Part shown: piece by piece, positions 10,026 through 19,145 of the stretch
How the letters are laid out: each line of letters opens with the position of its first letter
Position numbering within the stretch: position 1 is the stretch's first letter
Assembly (NCBI GenBank): GCA_011799875.1
Contig: CM022298.1
Span: 265,229,757 to 265,293,756, forward strand
DNA: 64,000 nucleotides
Reading direction: 5' to 3'
Source: Thinopyrum elongatum
Lineage: Eukaryota; Streptophyta; Magnoliopsida; Poales; Poaceae
Program-made: the position numbers and the translations under genes
Notes under the pieces: model-generated
What the model was told of the DNA's origin: nothing
Databases searched by the model: none
The model's input: only the letters and a program-made list of their open reading frames with translations

Positions 10026-11977
10026 CTAAAAATTAAAATAGTAAGGCAGCTTTCCAAACCTCGTCATTTCTGCAAAGGGATCAGCCGCTGGCAAGTCATG
10101 TATGGGTTTGACACAATGACTTCCAATTACTCTGTCATATGCTCTTCCAATACGAAGTGTAGCTTTTTTGGAGCCTCTTCCATTCTGCAGTAGCTGCCGG
10201 CTCTGATCAACAAACCATTCATCTTTCCTAATTAAATGCGTGTTCAACCTCAGTACCTTCAGCACCCTTGCTTTGGCGAGAAAGAACCTGGCAAATGTAA
10301 TCTCCGGTAAGGTCCCTCGGTAGGAGTTCAAAGTAATATTTGAGAGATGCAGATCCAGGCATTCGATGTGATTGTCGTTATAAACATTATCCACCTCTGG
10401 GCCTATTATTATCTGCAAAAGAAGAGAACGTTTTAGTGCCTACATGCAGTTTTGAACACTACTACACGCCTATTTGGTTTGCAGGATTTGTAAAATGCAC
10501 CAACGTGCCATCTTCGATCTGACATGATTAACATGGGCATTTGATTACAATCTAGAAAAATGTAGACTTCTTCACAAGAGGTTGGATTTGATGAAAAATT
10601 CTCTAAGAAAACTAGTACAGATGAATCCAAAGGAGAAATGCTTATGAATTGTAACCATATGAATCAAGCAACCAATATGGGGTGGGGGTGTATGTCCTGA
10701 AATCCTCCAAAATTCCTTCAGAAATCGTTGTACATTGTCATTGTAAACTTGGGAAAAGGTGCAAAAAATTGAACTCCCTTATGGTTAACATTTAACAGGA
10801 AAGGAACATCACCTCGATATACAGCTTCTTCAGGCACGGAAAGCATCTCAGGAAACTGGCAACTTGGTCCGGGTTGGGGCCGGCAGATTCAAGTGCAAAG
10901 ACCTTCACTGTGCGCAGAATCTGGATGAAGCTTTGCTGGATGACAGACGAACATACATCTTCAAAACTAGAAATAATGTTGATATCAAGAAGGAAAGGTA
11001 GAAGGCGACTGTTGTACCTGGAAGTAGTAGTATTTGACAGATGAGTAGCCCACCACTATCAATTTTGGCGCAGAAATGACATTGATTCTTGTTGGACCTT
11101 GTTGATCAACTACAAGTAATCTCTCAAGTGAAGGTGTGTCCTCAATGACCATATTGTGGTCCACCTTTTGTGATCTCTTGTTGCAGCACCAGAAACACAC
11201 ATAAATAGTCCGGAGAGTCCTGGAGGTGATGTGGAAGCTACTCGACTAATTCATCACCTGAAGACGAAGGAACTCGAGTGCAGTACAGCCGCGGAGCAGG
11301 CGCTCCATGTCATCCTTTGGGATGCAGATGGCGACGAGCTCGAGGTGCTTTAGTCGTGGTAGAAAAAGAGTGGGCACGTCATTAGGGGGGAAATGGCAGT
11401 TCATGAACTTGGCGAGGCGCAGCGTGGGCGCAAAGCGGAGCACGAACGTTGGCAGCGAGCGCATATGCCCATCATTAAAACTGAGCTCCTCGAGCTGATC
11501 TAGGGCGGGGGATCAGAACCACTCGTCAAGCTTGGCTTGGTCCTTGCCATTGGAATGGAACTTGCCCATGATAAGGCCTCTGATTGGGCCATGGTGACTA
11601 CCAAGGATCTGGGAGAACGCATCCGAGCTTTTGCGATAGCAATGGCAGAGCTCATGGGCGTCGAGGAGGTCGAGAGGGGTGTAGAGCCATAGGGGGCGCC
11701 ATCGCCGGGAAAGGGCGGTTGTCCTCGCCCCATATTTGATTGGGAGGAGGGATATGATGACTGTCAACATATCATCGGGGAGGCTGCTGATGAAGTCTAG
11801 GCCTGCTGGAGTTGCTTGCTGTTCTTTCTCGACCCGCCTCCACTTGTTGGCAGCTTCGTTCTCCACCTCATCGACGGCGATGGAAACCTCTTTCTCCATA
11901 TTCACGCCATGCTCCGGTGCTTCAGCAGCCCCGGCGTCGCCACTCCCTTCGATGGGGCGCTTCTGCGTCATCCTCAT
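10026..11977 (-). pseudogene. F-box / LRR / FBD protein gene, copy in CACTA1
   Basis: Exon 1 (minus, from 11977) encodes an acidic N-terminus and an F-box at about residues 57-105 (FISSLPDDMLTVIISLLPIK, ALSRRWRPLW). F-boxes bind SKP1 in SCF ubiquitin ligases. The frame stops at TGA after LDEWF and reopens in register as SPALDQLEELSF with leucine-rich repeats (RLAKFMNCHFPP, LPRLKHLELVAICIP). Further LRR exon sequence lies at 10813-11220, ending at a GAG/GTGATG donor. The last exon, 10026-10413, follows a TTTTGCAG acceptor and is FBD-like (HIECLDLHLSNITLNSYRG, FARFFLAKARVLKVLRL). CACTA2 has the same stop. Confidence 0.8.
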
Positions 11978-12999
11978 ACACTGACGGCTTTGAGGACTAA
12001 GAGCGGCATCGAGGATGCGGGTGAAGAGAGAGGATTGTGTGTGTGGCGAGGATGGGGGGTGCCGGCTTTGAGGACTGAGAGTGGCGTCGAGGATGCGGGC
12101 GGAGAGAGAGTATTGTGTGTGTGGCGAGGATGGGGGGGTGCGGCCGCTCGGGGCGCGCCATTAATACAGACCAGTGGGAGCGAGGCGGGCGACAGTCAAA
12201 GGCTGTCTCGCTTCCTGGTGAGCCTGCGCGATGGACTTCTGGCATTCCTATACCATCATTTCACAGAGCGCGGCGGGCGTGCCATTAATATGGAGTAATG
12301 GGAGCGAGGTGGGCGGTGGTCAAAGGGCTGGCTCGCCTCCCGGTGAGCCTACGCGGCGGACTGCTGGCACGCCTACCATCATTTCACACAGCTAATAGCA
12401 TGCCCCACGGTGAGTGCGTAGCGAACACGCGCATGCCTCAGCCTCCCGGTCTGCCTGCTAGCATGTGTCTCGTCAACTCACACATGCTCGTACGGCACAC
12501 GGGATGCGTGCGCGGCACGTATTATATTGATTTTTCCTTTTTGATGATTAATTATGCCACTTTATTGCTTAACCGAAGCACAGCACTTACATAGTTGGTC
12601 TAACACACACGGTTCGAATAAAGAGTTCGTTTGTGATATTGGTTGATAATTATTTATAACTTCCTATATGTAAGAAGATTATATCAAAACTTGTCTCAAA
12701 TTTGAAAAAAAAATATCACAGTCTATTGGTGTCCATATGACACCACGATAAGTTTCATGAATTTCAACTTAGTTTTGGATTTATTGGGTTTTAAAATCAA
12801 GATTCTAGATGTTAGAAATTTCTTGCATGGGGACTAAACATGCACCCAGGGACACATACACATATGATTTTGCAATCCATTTTCGTGCACTATCACGGGT
12901 CTCATGTAGATCAAATTTGATTTTGCACATTTAAATCCCTGGGAAATCAGTCAATGTATAAAAAACAAATAGATGTTATCTATTTTTTTCAATTTTTAA
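11978..12999. other. Non-coding spacer shared by CACTA1, CACTA2 and the 59-kb copy
   Basis: Begins as the 5' flank of the F-box gene (minus strand). It contains a roughly 80-bp direct repeat, GCGTCGAGGATGCGGGCGGA-like, at about 12003 and 12085. It then becomes an AT-rich stretch present at 41930-42760 and 60570-61400. No gene seen; small open frames are not conserved in frame between the copies. Confidence 0.55.
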
Positions 13000-15260
13000 C
13001 ACTAAACTCCTTTGGTCGCATGTTCGCTGTAGAAAAAGTTTGACATGCATCTTTGGGCCACATGCACGCGGTGGTCCTAGGACAGTCACTCGCGTGGGCC
13101 CGCGAGGTCGCCGTCCAGCACTATGACATGCGATGAGAGAGGTTAATTTGACCAACAAGGATGGTCATTTTTTGGTTTTTTTATATGTACGGTAGGAGTA
13201 TATATATATAGTATGCGTTGAACAGGGTGGCCGAGGGCAATACTACGCGTCATATAGGACACTCACTCGCGTGCGATGCTTCCATCCGTGGGCCCGCGAG
13301 GTTATCCTCCATCACTTTGACCCAGCAAGGAGGTTTATTTTTCGGTTGTGTTGCAGTAGGAGTATATAGTACGCGTTGAAGAGGGGAGGAGGGAGCCGGT
13401 GCAGCACATATATACTACACACACGTCATGAATCGATCTTGCTCCGTGTGGGGACTTTTCGGTTTTCGAGGCAGGTGCCGCAAAGAAGTTGTGCATATTG
13501 GGTATTAAAAACATCACCAACACAATGGGCCACGTGCAGACAATGGTTGTCACTCATTCGCCTGCGACTCTTCCCTCCATGGGCCCACGAGGTCATCGTC
13601 CATCTAATATATGACACAACGAGAAAGGTAATTTGATGAACAAGGAGCATTACTTTTGGGTTGTGTTACGGTATGTACGTAGGAGTATATATTACGCGTT
13701 GCAGAGGGGAGGGGGGCAACATATATATACTACGTGTCATGAACCTCGGTTCGTGTGGGGGGGACTTAAAGGTTTCCGAGGCAGGTGCCACATCAAAGTT
13801 TTGCGTATATATTAGGTATTCAAACATCACAACCACACATCTCCATACATATGTGTTTGGCCCACAAGCAAGCGATGGCGGTTGTCCTCTAGCACTCACT
13901 CATGGGGTTATCGGTGAGATGCTTCATCCATCTCTGTGTGCCTGCTTGGTCAATCACTTCGACCAACAGCGATAGAGGTTAATTTGACTTATAATTAGGA
14001 GGTGATTAAATTTTGGTTCATCTTATACGGTTCGGTACATGCAACTATACTTCGCACGCATGTGTACGCATGAATCCCTCCCACTGGGTCGAAGTGGTGG
14101 TGGGGGGGAGCACGCGACGCATCATGAACCATATCTGTGTGGGGAATGTGCGTTTTTCGATGCATGCATGCACCACATCAAAATGTTGTGCGTTTGGTAT
14201 TCAAACATATATGCATGCATCACGCATGTCCATACATATGTTTGGGGCACATACATGCAGTGGTTGTCTTTGGACACTCTCCCTCGCTTGGTTATCATCG
14301 ACGACCTATATATTTGTGGGCCCGCGTGGACGTCTCCATCACTTCGACCAACAATGCAAGAGAGGTTACCAGGGTGGATTCTTCTTCTCTTGGTTCGTGT
14401 TACCGTATAGTCGTACGTCGATCATGGTGAGATTCGAGACCTAAGTTTGAGGGCTCGCATACACATGAATCAAAGTTGTGCATTGGGTATATTCAAACAC
14501 CATATGACACTTCATACATATGTTTGGGCCACATGCACGCAATGGTTGTCTTCAGGCACTCCCTCGCATAGTTATCGGCGACAAGCTATCCTATTTTGTG
14601 GGGCCGCGTGTGGAACGTCAATGCATGACTTTGACCCAACAAACAAGAGAGGTTATACAACCAAGGTGGTGATTCTTCTTGGTCAGTCTTACAATACGCC
14701 TTGGAGATGCCCCCTCCCACCGACTCAAAGTGTGTGTGTGTGGGGGGGGGGGGGGGCACAGTACTACTTCGTCCTAGATGAACCTCCGTGGCGTTGGGGA
14801 TGCCCGGTTAATATGCGATGCACATGTGCCACATCCAATTTCTGATTTGGTTATTTAAATATCATAGCACATCATTTTCACACACACACATCGGGCCACC
14901 CGCAGGTGTGGTTGGTAAGTGGTGTCACCCATCTAACGCCAGAAGAACACATCTGTGGGCCTGCACACGGTCCACATTTGATCGGAAGCAAAGGGGGGAG
15001 GGGGGTTGATGTACTCCTTTCGGTTTTGTGTTATGGTACGGTGAGATGTCAGACCTAGCTATTTGGGGGCATGCGTTCATAGCTAGGATTCCCCTCCAAG
15101 CAACACAAAGTGTGTGTGTGTTTGGTGGGGGGGGGGGCTAGCAATAATAACGTGCGCTTTGTGCGACAGGTGCCACATCAAAGTTGTGCATTGGGTATTT
15201 GAACATAAAACCACCCTTTTCATACATATATTTGGTCCACATGCAAGTGTGTTCATGTTC
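13000..15260. repeat. Tandem repeat block, unit about 290-390 bp, in CACTA1
   Basis: A GTGCCACATCAAAGTTGTGC-like anchor recurs near 13475, 13785, 14170, 14461, 14826 and 15170, with a decayed earlier unit near 13025. Each unit has, in order, the anchor, a GGTATTCAAACATCA-like line, TCCATACATATGTTTGG, GTTGTCCTC..CACTCACTC, GTGGGCCCGC, CATCACTTTGACCAACA, GAGAGGTTAATTTGAC, and a TATATAGTACGC block next to G-runs. Units differ by many substitutions and indels. The same block lies at 42770-44860 and 61410-63500. Confidence 0.8.
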
Positions 15261-15912
15261 TGACCCTTTCCCACGTTTTTTGGCCAAATTTATAACCAGC
15301 AGACGAGTCGGACGCAACAACCGTCTGCGATCTGGTATGAAACAGACACGGTTCCCTAGGACTACCCGTGTGCCGCGCCCCTGCCCCTCACCTGTGACCC
15401 ACATGATCACAGTAGATTGGGCTCCATGAGGCTTCTCTCCCCCTCTCGAAAATATCTACTCCCTCGCAATCTCGAAAATATCTACCCGTGTTAGTTTTTC
15501 TGTTCGATAGCACACGATTAGTATGTCTGGACCGTGTGCGATGTCTGTTACTCCCGCTCTGCTTCAATTAGTAGATCCAAACTTTCAGTAGCCCCGGCAT
15601 TTTAATCCCGCCCCGCTCTGCTTCAATCCCTTGATCCAAACTTTCGGTAGCCCCGCCATTTTACTCCCGCCTAGTAAAATTTTCAGTACCCGCGGCATTT
15701 CCTCAAACACCACCATGGACCCCCTCCACACACACACCCCAAATCCTTCGCTCACCCCAAATCCCCTGCTCACACACATACAAACCACCCCTCCCTCGCT
15801 CCAAACCTAGCTAGGTCGCCGACGCCGCGCTGCCTCCATCGTCAACCTCTACCGATCTGCCCATGCAGTTTACCCACCGATATACATACCCTCGCCGCCC
15901 TGAGTTTCTTAG
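15261..15912. promoter_or_regulatory. Upstream region of the B3 gene with CACTA-type motifs
   Basis: Non-coding. Contains GACCGTGTGCGATG-type words (about 15530) of the kind seen in the subterminal arrays, and a repeated block AAACTTTC-GTAGCCCCG-CATTTTA at about 15578 and 15635. The 5' end of the plus-strand B3 gene follows at 15913. A promoter role is inferred from position only. Confidence 0.4.
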
Positions 15913-16761
15913 ATGACGCCTGCGAAATGCCCCCTTTCCCAGAGATCCCCATCCACACCCCCCTCCCCCACTCCAGAGCGTCGCAGCCTAAGCCCGGCTA
16001 TGCTTCCTGGGGAGCTCGAGGAGCAAATGGTCCAAAAGAGCTTTACCGCGGCCTCTTCGCCCAACGTCGGCGAGGTGGCCGCCGAGGAAGCTGACGATGA
16101 TGACTGGACCTGGATTGAGCCTTTCAATCAGCGGGCTAGAGTATTCTCGCATGTCGCGGATGCCGGCTACGACATCGAGGTCGTCGACACCGACGGCTTG
16201 ACGCGGGTTATGTCACAGGTTAAGTTGCCCACCCCCAACCCTTCGGGTTCGACAACCGTCGATCTCATTGATGGCCCTGCAGCAGATCTCCTGTGGCTTG
16301 TTATGAACAATTTGCCATCCTTCATCGCCATGGAGCCCCTTTTGTCATTTCTGAAGGACATGTTCTGCGACGCTGGCCTGGGATCCTCAGCTGGCAAGTC
16401 AGACCTCATCAACGGCGACCACGAGGAGGAGCCAATGTGTGACAAGTGAGGAAACCCATGATTTGTTTTCTCGAACCCCTTTTGTAGTGAGAACCTATCC
16501 AGTATTTATTGCTATATTAGGTTGTTTGCATTACGCCTTGTTTATTTCTATGGTTTATGGTTGTTCGGCTATTTGTAGTTAGCATATGTCTAGTTTCAAT
16601 TGCCATCTTTGGTTGCTCGTAGTATGCCTTGTTTATTTCAGTTATTAAGAGTGTGATGTTCTATATGTGGTAGTATGAACTGTGCAGTTCAATTTCATTA
16701 ATACCAAACTTAACAATAACTGTATGAATGACTATATTTGGTTGCTGTTAAGCATGTTGTA

Positions 16762-17018
16762 CTCGCTCCGAATATTTTTAGTTCGCATATAAGATTTGTC
16801 TAAAGTCAGGCCTCTTAAAGTTTGACCAACTTTATAGAACGAAATACCAAAATTCACAATATGAAATAAATATCAATACATGTGTCATGACTTAAATTAT
16901 CATATTGTATAACTTTAGCATGCTAGATGTTGATATTTTTTCATATAAATAAGGTCAAACTTTATGAAGTTTGACTTCAGACAATTCTTATATGCAGAGT
17001 AAAAAGGACCGGAGGGAG
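16762..17018. mobile_element. Stowaway-like MITE
   Basis: 257 bp starting CTCGCTCCG and ending CGGAGGGAG, flanked by TA on both sides (16760-16761, 17019-17020), the mariner/Stowaway target duplication. Inside are the paired TCAAACTTTATGAAGTTTGA and CTTAAAGTTTGACCAACTTT blocks typical of grass members. It lies in the intron of the B3 gene. Confidence 0.85.
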
Positions 17019-17051
17019 TATTGAACAAGCCTTTCCAGTTGATTTAACAAT

Positions 17052-17495
17052 GGCACTGTTTGGATACTCTAACTTAGCTAGAGGTTAGAGTTAGTTTCTA
17101 GCTCATGACAGTTAAAAGGGAGAGAGAGGTTGGTGGAATAGTTGATTGTATTGCTTGAGCCTCGTGGGCATATATATAGGAGTACATGGTCATCTTGGAG
17201 TACAAGTCAAGGTAGAATAAATCCTACGCTATCCTACGTTTCCTAAATAACAATGATACTCAACAGTGACTAACCCTGAACTAACTCTAGCCAAAGAGGT
17301 GTTTGGATGACAGTGTTAGATTGATAAAAAATGCACTAGGAGAACTAGCCCCAATCAACACCTCTTGGGTGGGGTAGTTGTTTTGGGTGGGTTTGATGCA
17401 ACTAGCTCAAACTAGCCCTCATGTTTGGATACTTTAGGGCTATTTGAGCCCAAACTAGCTCAAACTAACTCTAACCCATGGATCCAAACAGGGCC
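17052..17495. mobile_element. MITE with GGCCCTGTTTGGAT-type terminal inverted repeats
   Basis: The left end GGCACTGTTTGGAT and the right end (complement) GGCCCTGTTTGGATCC form an imperfect inverted repeat that continues inward as GGTTAGAGTTAG. It is flanked by AAT on both sides (17049-17051, 17496-17498). It carries a nested insertion at 17110-17265. The superfamily (PIF/Harbinger or hAT) is not settled. Confidence 0.65.
17110..17265 (-). mobile_element. Small solo LTR (TRIM-like) inside the MITE
   Basis: 156 bp. On the minus strand it starts TGTTGAGTATCATTGTTATT and ends CCCTTTTAACT (one change from a CA end). The flanks ATGAC (17105-17109) and GTGAC (17266-17270) look like a 5-bp target duplication with one difference. 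A TATATATAGG block near 17171 reads as a promoter-like element. The small size suggests a TRIM or small-LTR family; this is an inference. Confidence 0.5.
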
Positions 17496-18425
17496 AATAA
17501 CTAGTGTACTTAGACCTGCACAATACAAGTTTGAATGACCATGTTTGCTTGTTTTTAAATATTAGGCCTGTTGCAGTTAATAACACACCTTTCCACTTCT
17601 TGTTTTTAAATATTAGGTTTTTAACAATTTGGTCTTGCACATGTAAGTTCTGCTGCCAGAGGTTTTGACCCACTGTTTGACCCTTTTTGCATATGTGGAA
17701 ATGAGTTGTCCATTAATATCAGTCAAGTCAAGACACTCAGAAAGATTGTTACGATAAAGAAATTAGCGACAAAAAACAACAAGATCTTTGTCTGCACAAT
17801 GAAGAAGACATCAGTTCAATACGGGATGGTACTAACTGTTATACCTTGTCTTTTTAATTCCTTTGCGCCATTTCAAATCCGGAGAAGATATTTATGCATA
17901 TCCTTGTTTTCAGGCCTTTCCAAAGCAGTTCACTGATGATTACCTCGCAAACCACCTGTATGGTCAGGAGGTGAGGAAGGTTTTCATACAACACCCATGG
18001 TTCAATATTGAAGTGTTCCTGAAGAGGACGAAGGATGGACGGTCAATCATCCACAGGCACTAGCCTAAAGTTGCAAAGACCTTCAACATCAATGAAGGCT
18101 CAATATTCGCCTTCCGCTTCAGCAGTTTTTCAGATGAGATTCATCTGTCTATGTTCCGTCTATGATGCTAATTTCGAAAGGTTGTAGATGTTGCATGTGA
18201 AACTTGGTGCTGGTGCAGTTGTGTAATGGGGTAGCTAAGTGCTGAAGCTATATGATGTTGTACTCTGATGTATTTCAATTATGAAATTCTGCTTCCTTAA
18301 TATGGAAATGAAATATATTGTGTGCTTAATATGAAATGTCAATTAGATTAATAAATGGATTATTAATAATAGGGCAATTAGCTTGCTAATTGGGTTTTTC
18401 TATTTCAAACGGTTATTGAGAAAAC

Positions 18426-18965
18426 ACCGTGGGCGATGACCTCACGCAAGGCACACAGTTTCTAGGAATAAACTGTGTTGGATCAATGAACAATCACACA
18501 CGACATCCTCTTGAAAACTGTTTGCGTTAGGCCACCTTGCGCAAATGTTTACCACATAAAAAGTGTGTGTGATGGACAACCTTTGCCACACAGTTTCTTC
18601 TACGCACCGTGTGTGATGTATTCAACAATGCAAACGATAAAATTGTTAATATCGTGTGCAATGGCAACTCTATCACAAACAATTTAATGGGGAAAATTGT
18701 GTGTGATGTAGCTGCGAACAGAAACATTTTCCTTGGAGTGACTGTGTGGGATATATATACGAACGGAAACGTACTTCTTGGATTAACTGTGTGGAATGTA
18801 CATACTATCGGAAATGTATTCCTTGGATTAACTGTGTGGAATGTACATACGAACGGGAACATTTAGCGGGGACTGACTGTGTGGGATGTACTTACGACCA
18901 GAAATGATTTCGCCTGTATAATTGTATTTTTTTAGCACTACTGTACGTATAACCGTATTTGATCA
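18426..18965. repeat. Right subterminal array of CACTA1, exact 45-bp register
   Basis: A motif of the form AxTGTGTGxGATG (GTGTG core) starts at 18426, 18471, 18516, 18561, 18606, 18651, 18696, 18741, 18786, 18831, 18876 and, decayed, 18921: twelve positions in one 45-bp phase without a single indel. The sequence between motifs varies widely. A 15-residue repeat in one frame (18609-18866) is only a by-product of 45 being divisible by three. Probably transposase-binding sites. Confidence 0.85.
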
Positions 18966-19124
18966 CTCGCTGGTCGCACACGACCTCATTTTGCCGAGCG
19001 TGTGTGCCAGGAGGGCATATCCCCGACAGTTTCTGGGTCATGTGGGAAGGACCCCCCTATCACAGTCACTCACTAGGCGACGATTCAGACCACCATCGTG
19101 GAAAGCGGTTAAAAACCGTTTGTA

Positions 19125-19145
19125 TAGCACCTCGTTGTACCAGTG
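19125..19145 (-). repeat. Right terminal inverted repeat of CACTA1
   Basis: Read inward on the minus strand it begins CACTGGTACAACGAGG and ends TGCTA. It is followed outside by GGA, which matches GGA before 7337. The first four bases CACT and the last block TGCTA match the left end; the middle is divergent. Confidence 0.75.

Larger units (their letters stand above)
15913..18165 (+). pseudogene. B3-domain protein gene, copy in CACTA1
   Basis: First exon 15913 to about 16444, then a GTGAGG donor. It encodes a proline/serine-rich N-terminus (TPAKCPLSQRSPS) and an acidic EVAAEEADDDDW segment. A long intron holds three small insertions. The B3 part is at about 17711-17828 (LRKIVTIKKLATKNNKIFVC), then GT at 17829, AG at 17912-17913, and 17914-18165 (FPKQFTDDYLANHL, EVRKVFIQHPWFNIEVFLKR, GSIFAFRFSSFSDEIHLSMF). 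B3 domains bind DNA in plant transcription factors. TAG at 18061-18063 stands where relatives have a tryptophan (HRH-W-PKV), so the domain is cut in two. The exon 1 to B3 link is inferred. Confidence 0.65.
7337..19145. mobile_element. CACTA1: non-autonomous CACTA transposon carrying host-like genes
   Basis: 11,809 bp. The left end is CACTACTGCGGG and the right end, read inward on the minus strand, is CACTGGTACAACG. Both sides are flanked by GGA (7334-7336 and 19146-19148), the 3-bp duplication expected for CACTA. Removing the element joins two halves of an Athila/Sabrina-like sequence cleanly. Terminal repeats are imperfect: about 12 of 21 positions match between its own ends. The left end of CACTA2 matches this right end at about 15 of 21. 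Subterminal repeats occur on both sides. No transposase motif was seen; the cargo is an exonuclease, an F-box/FBD gene and a B3 gene, all broken. It needs transposase from elsewhere. Confidence 0.85.

Noticed and set aside
14013..14444. Several overlapping histidine/cysteine-rich open frames in the tandem repeat blocks
   Set aside because: They recur with every repeat unit in shifting frames, with no conservation of frame between the copies.
18609..18866. Open frame with a 15-residue repeat (LTVWNVHTNGN type)
   Set aside because: The repeat follows from the 45-bp DNA phase. No start context, and the motif is degenerate in the other units.
18426..18965. CRISPR-like array because of exact spacing
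   Set aside because: Only a short core is conserved, the units are contiguous with no conserved repeat plus unique spacer, and the array is a CACTA subterminal region in plant DNA.
7337..19145. CACTA1 as an autonomous transposon
   Set aside because: No TNP2, DUF4218 or Transposase_24 motif found in any frame.
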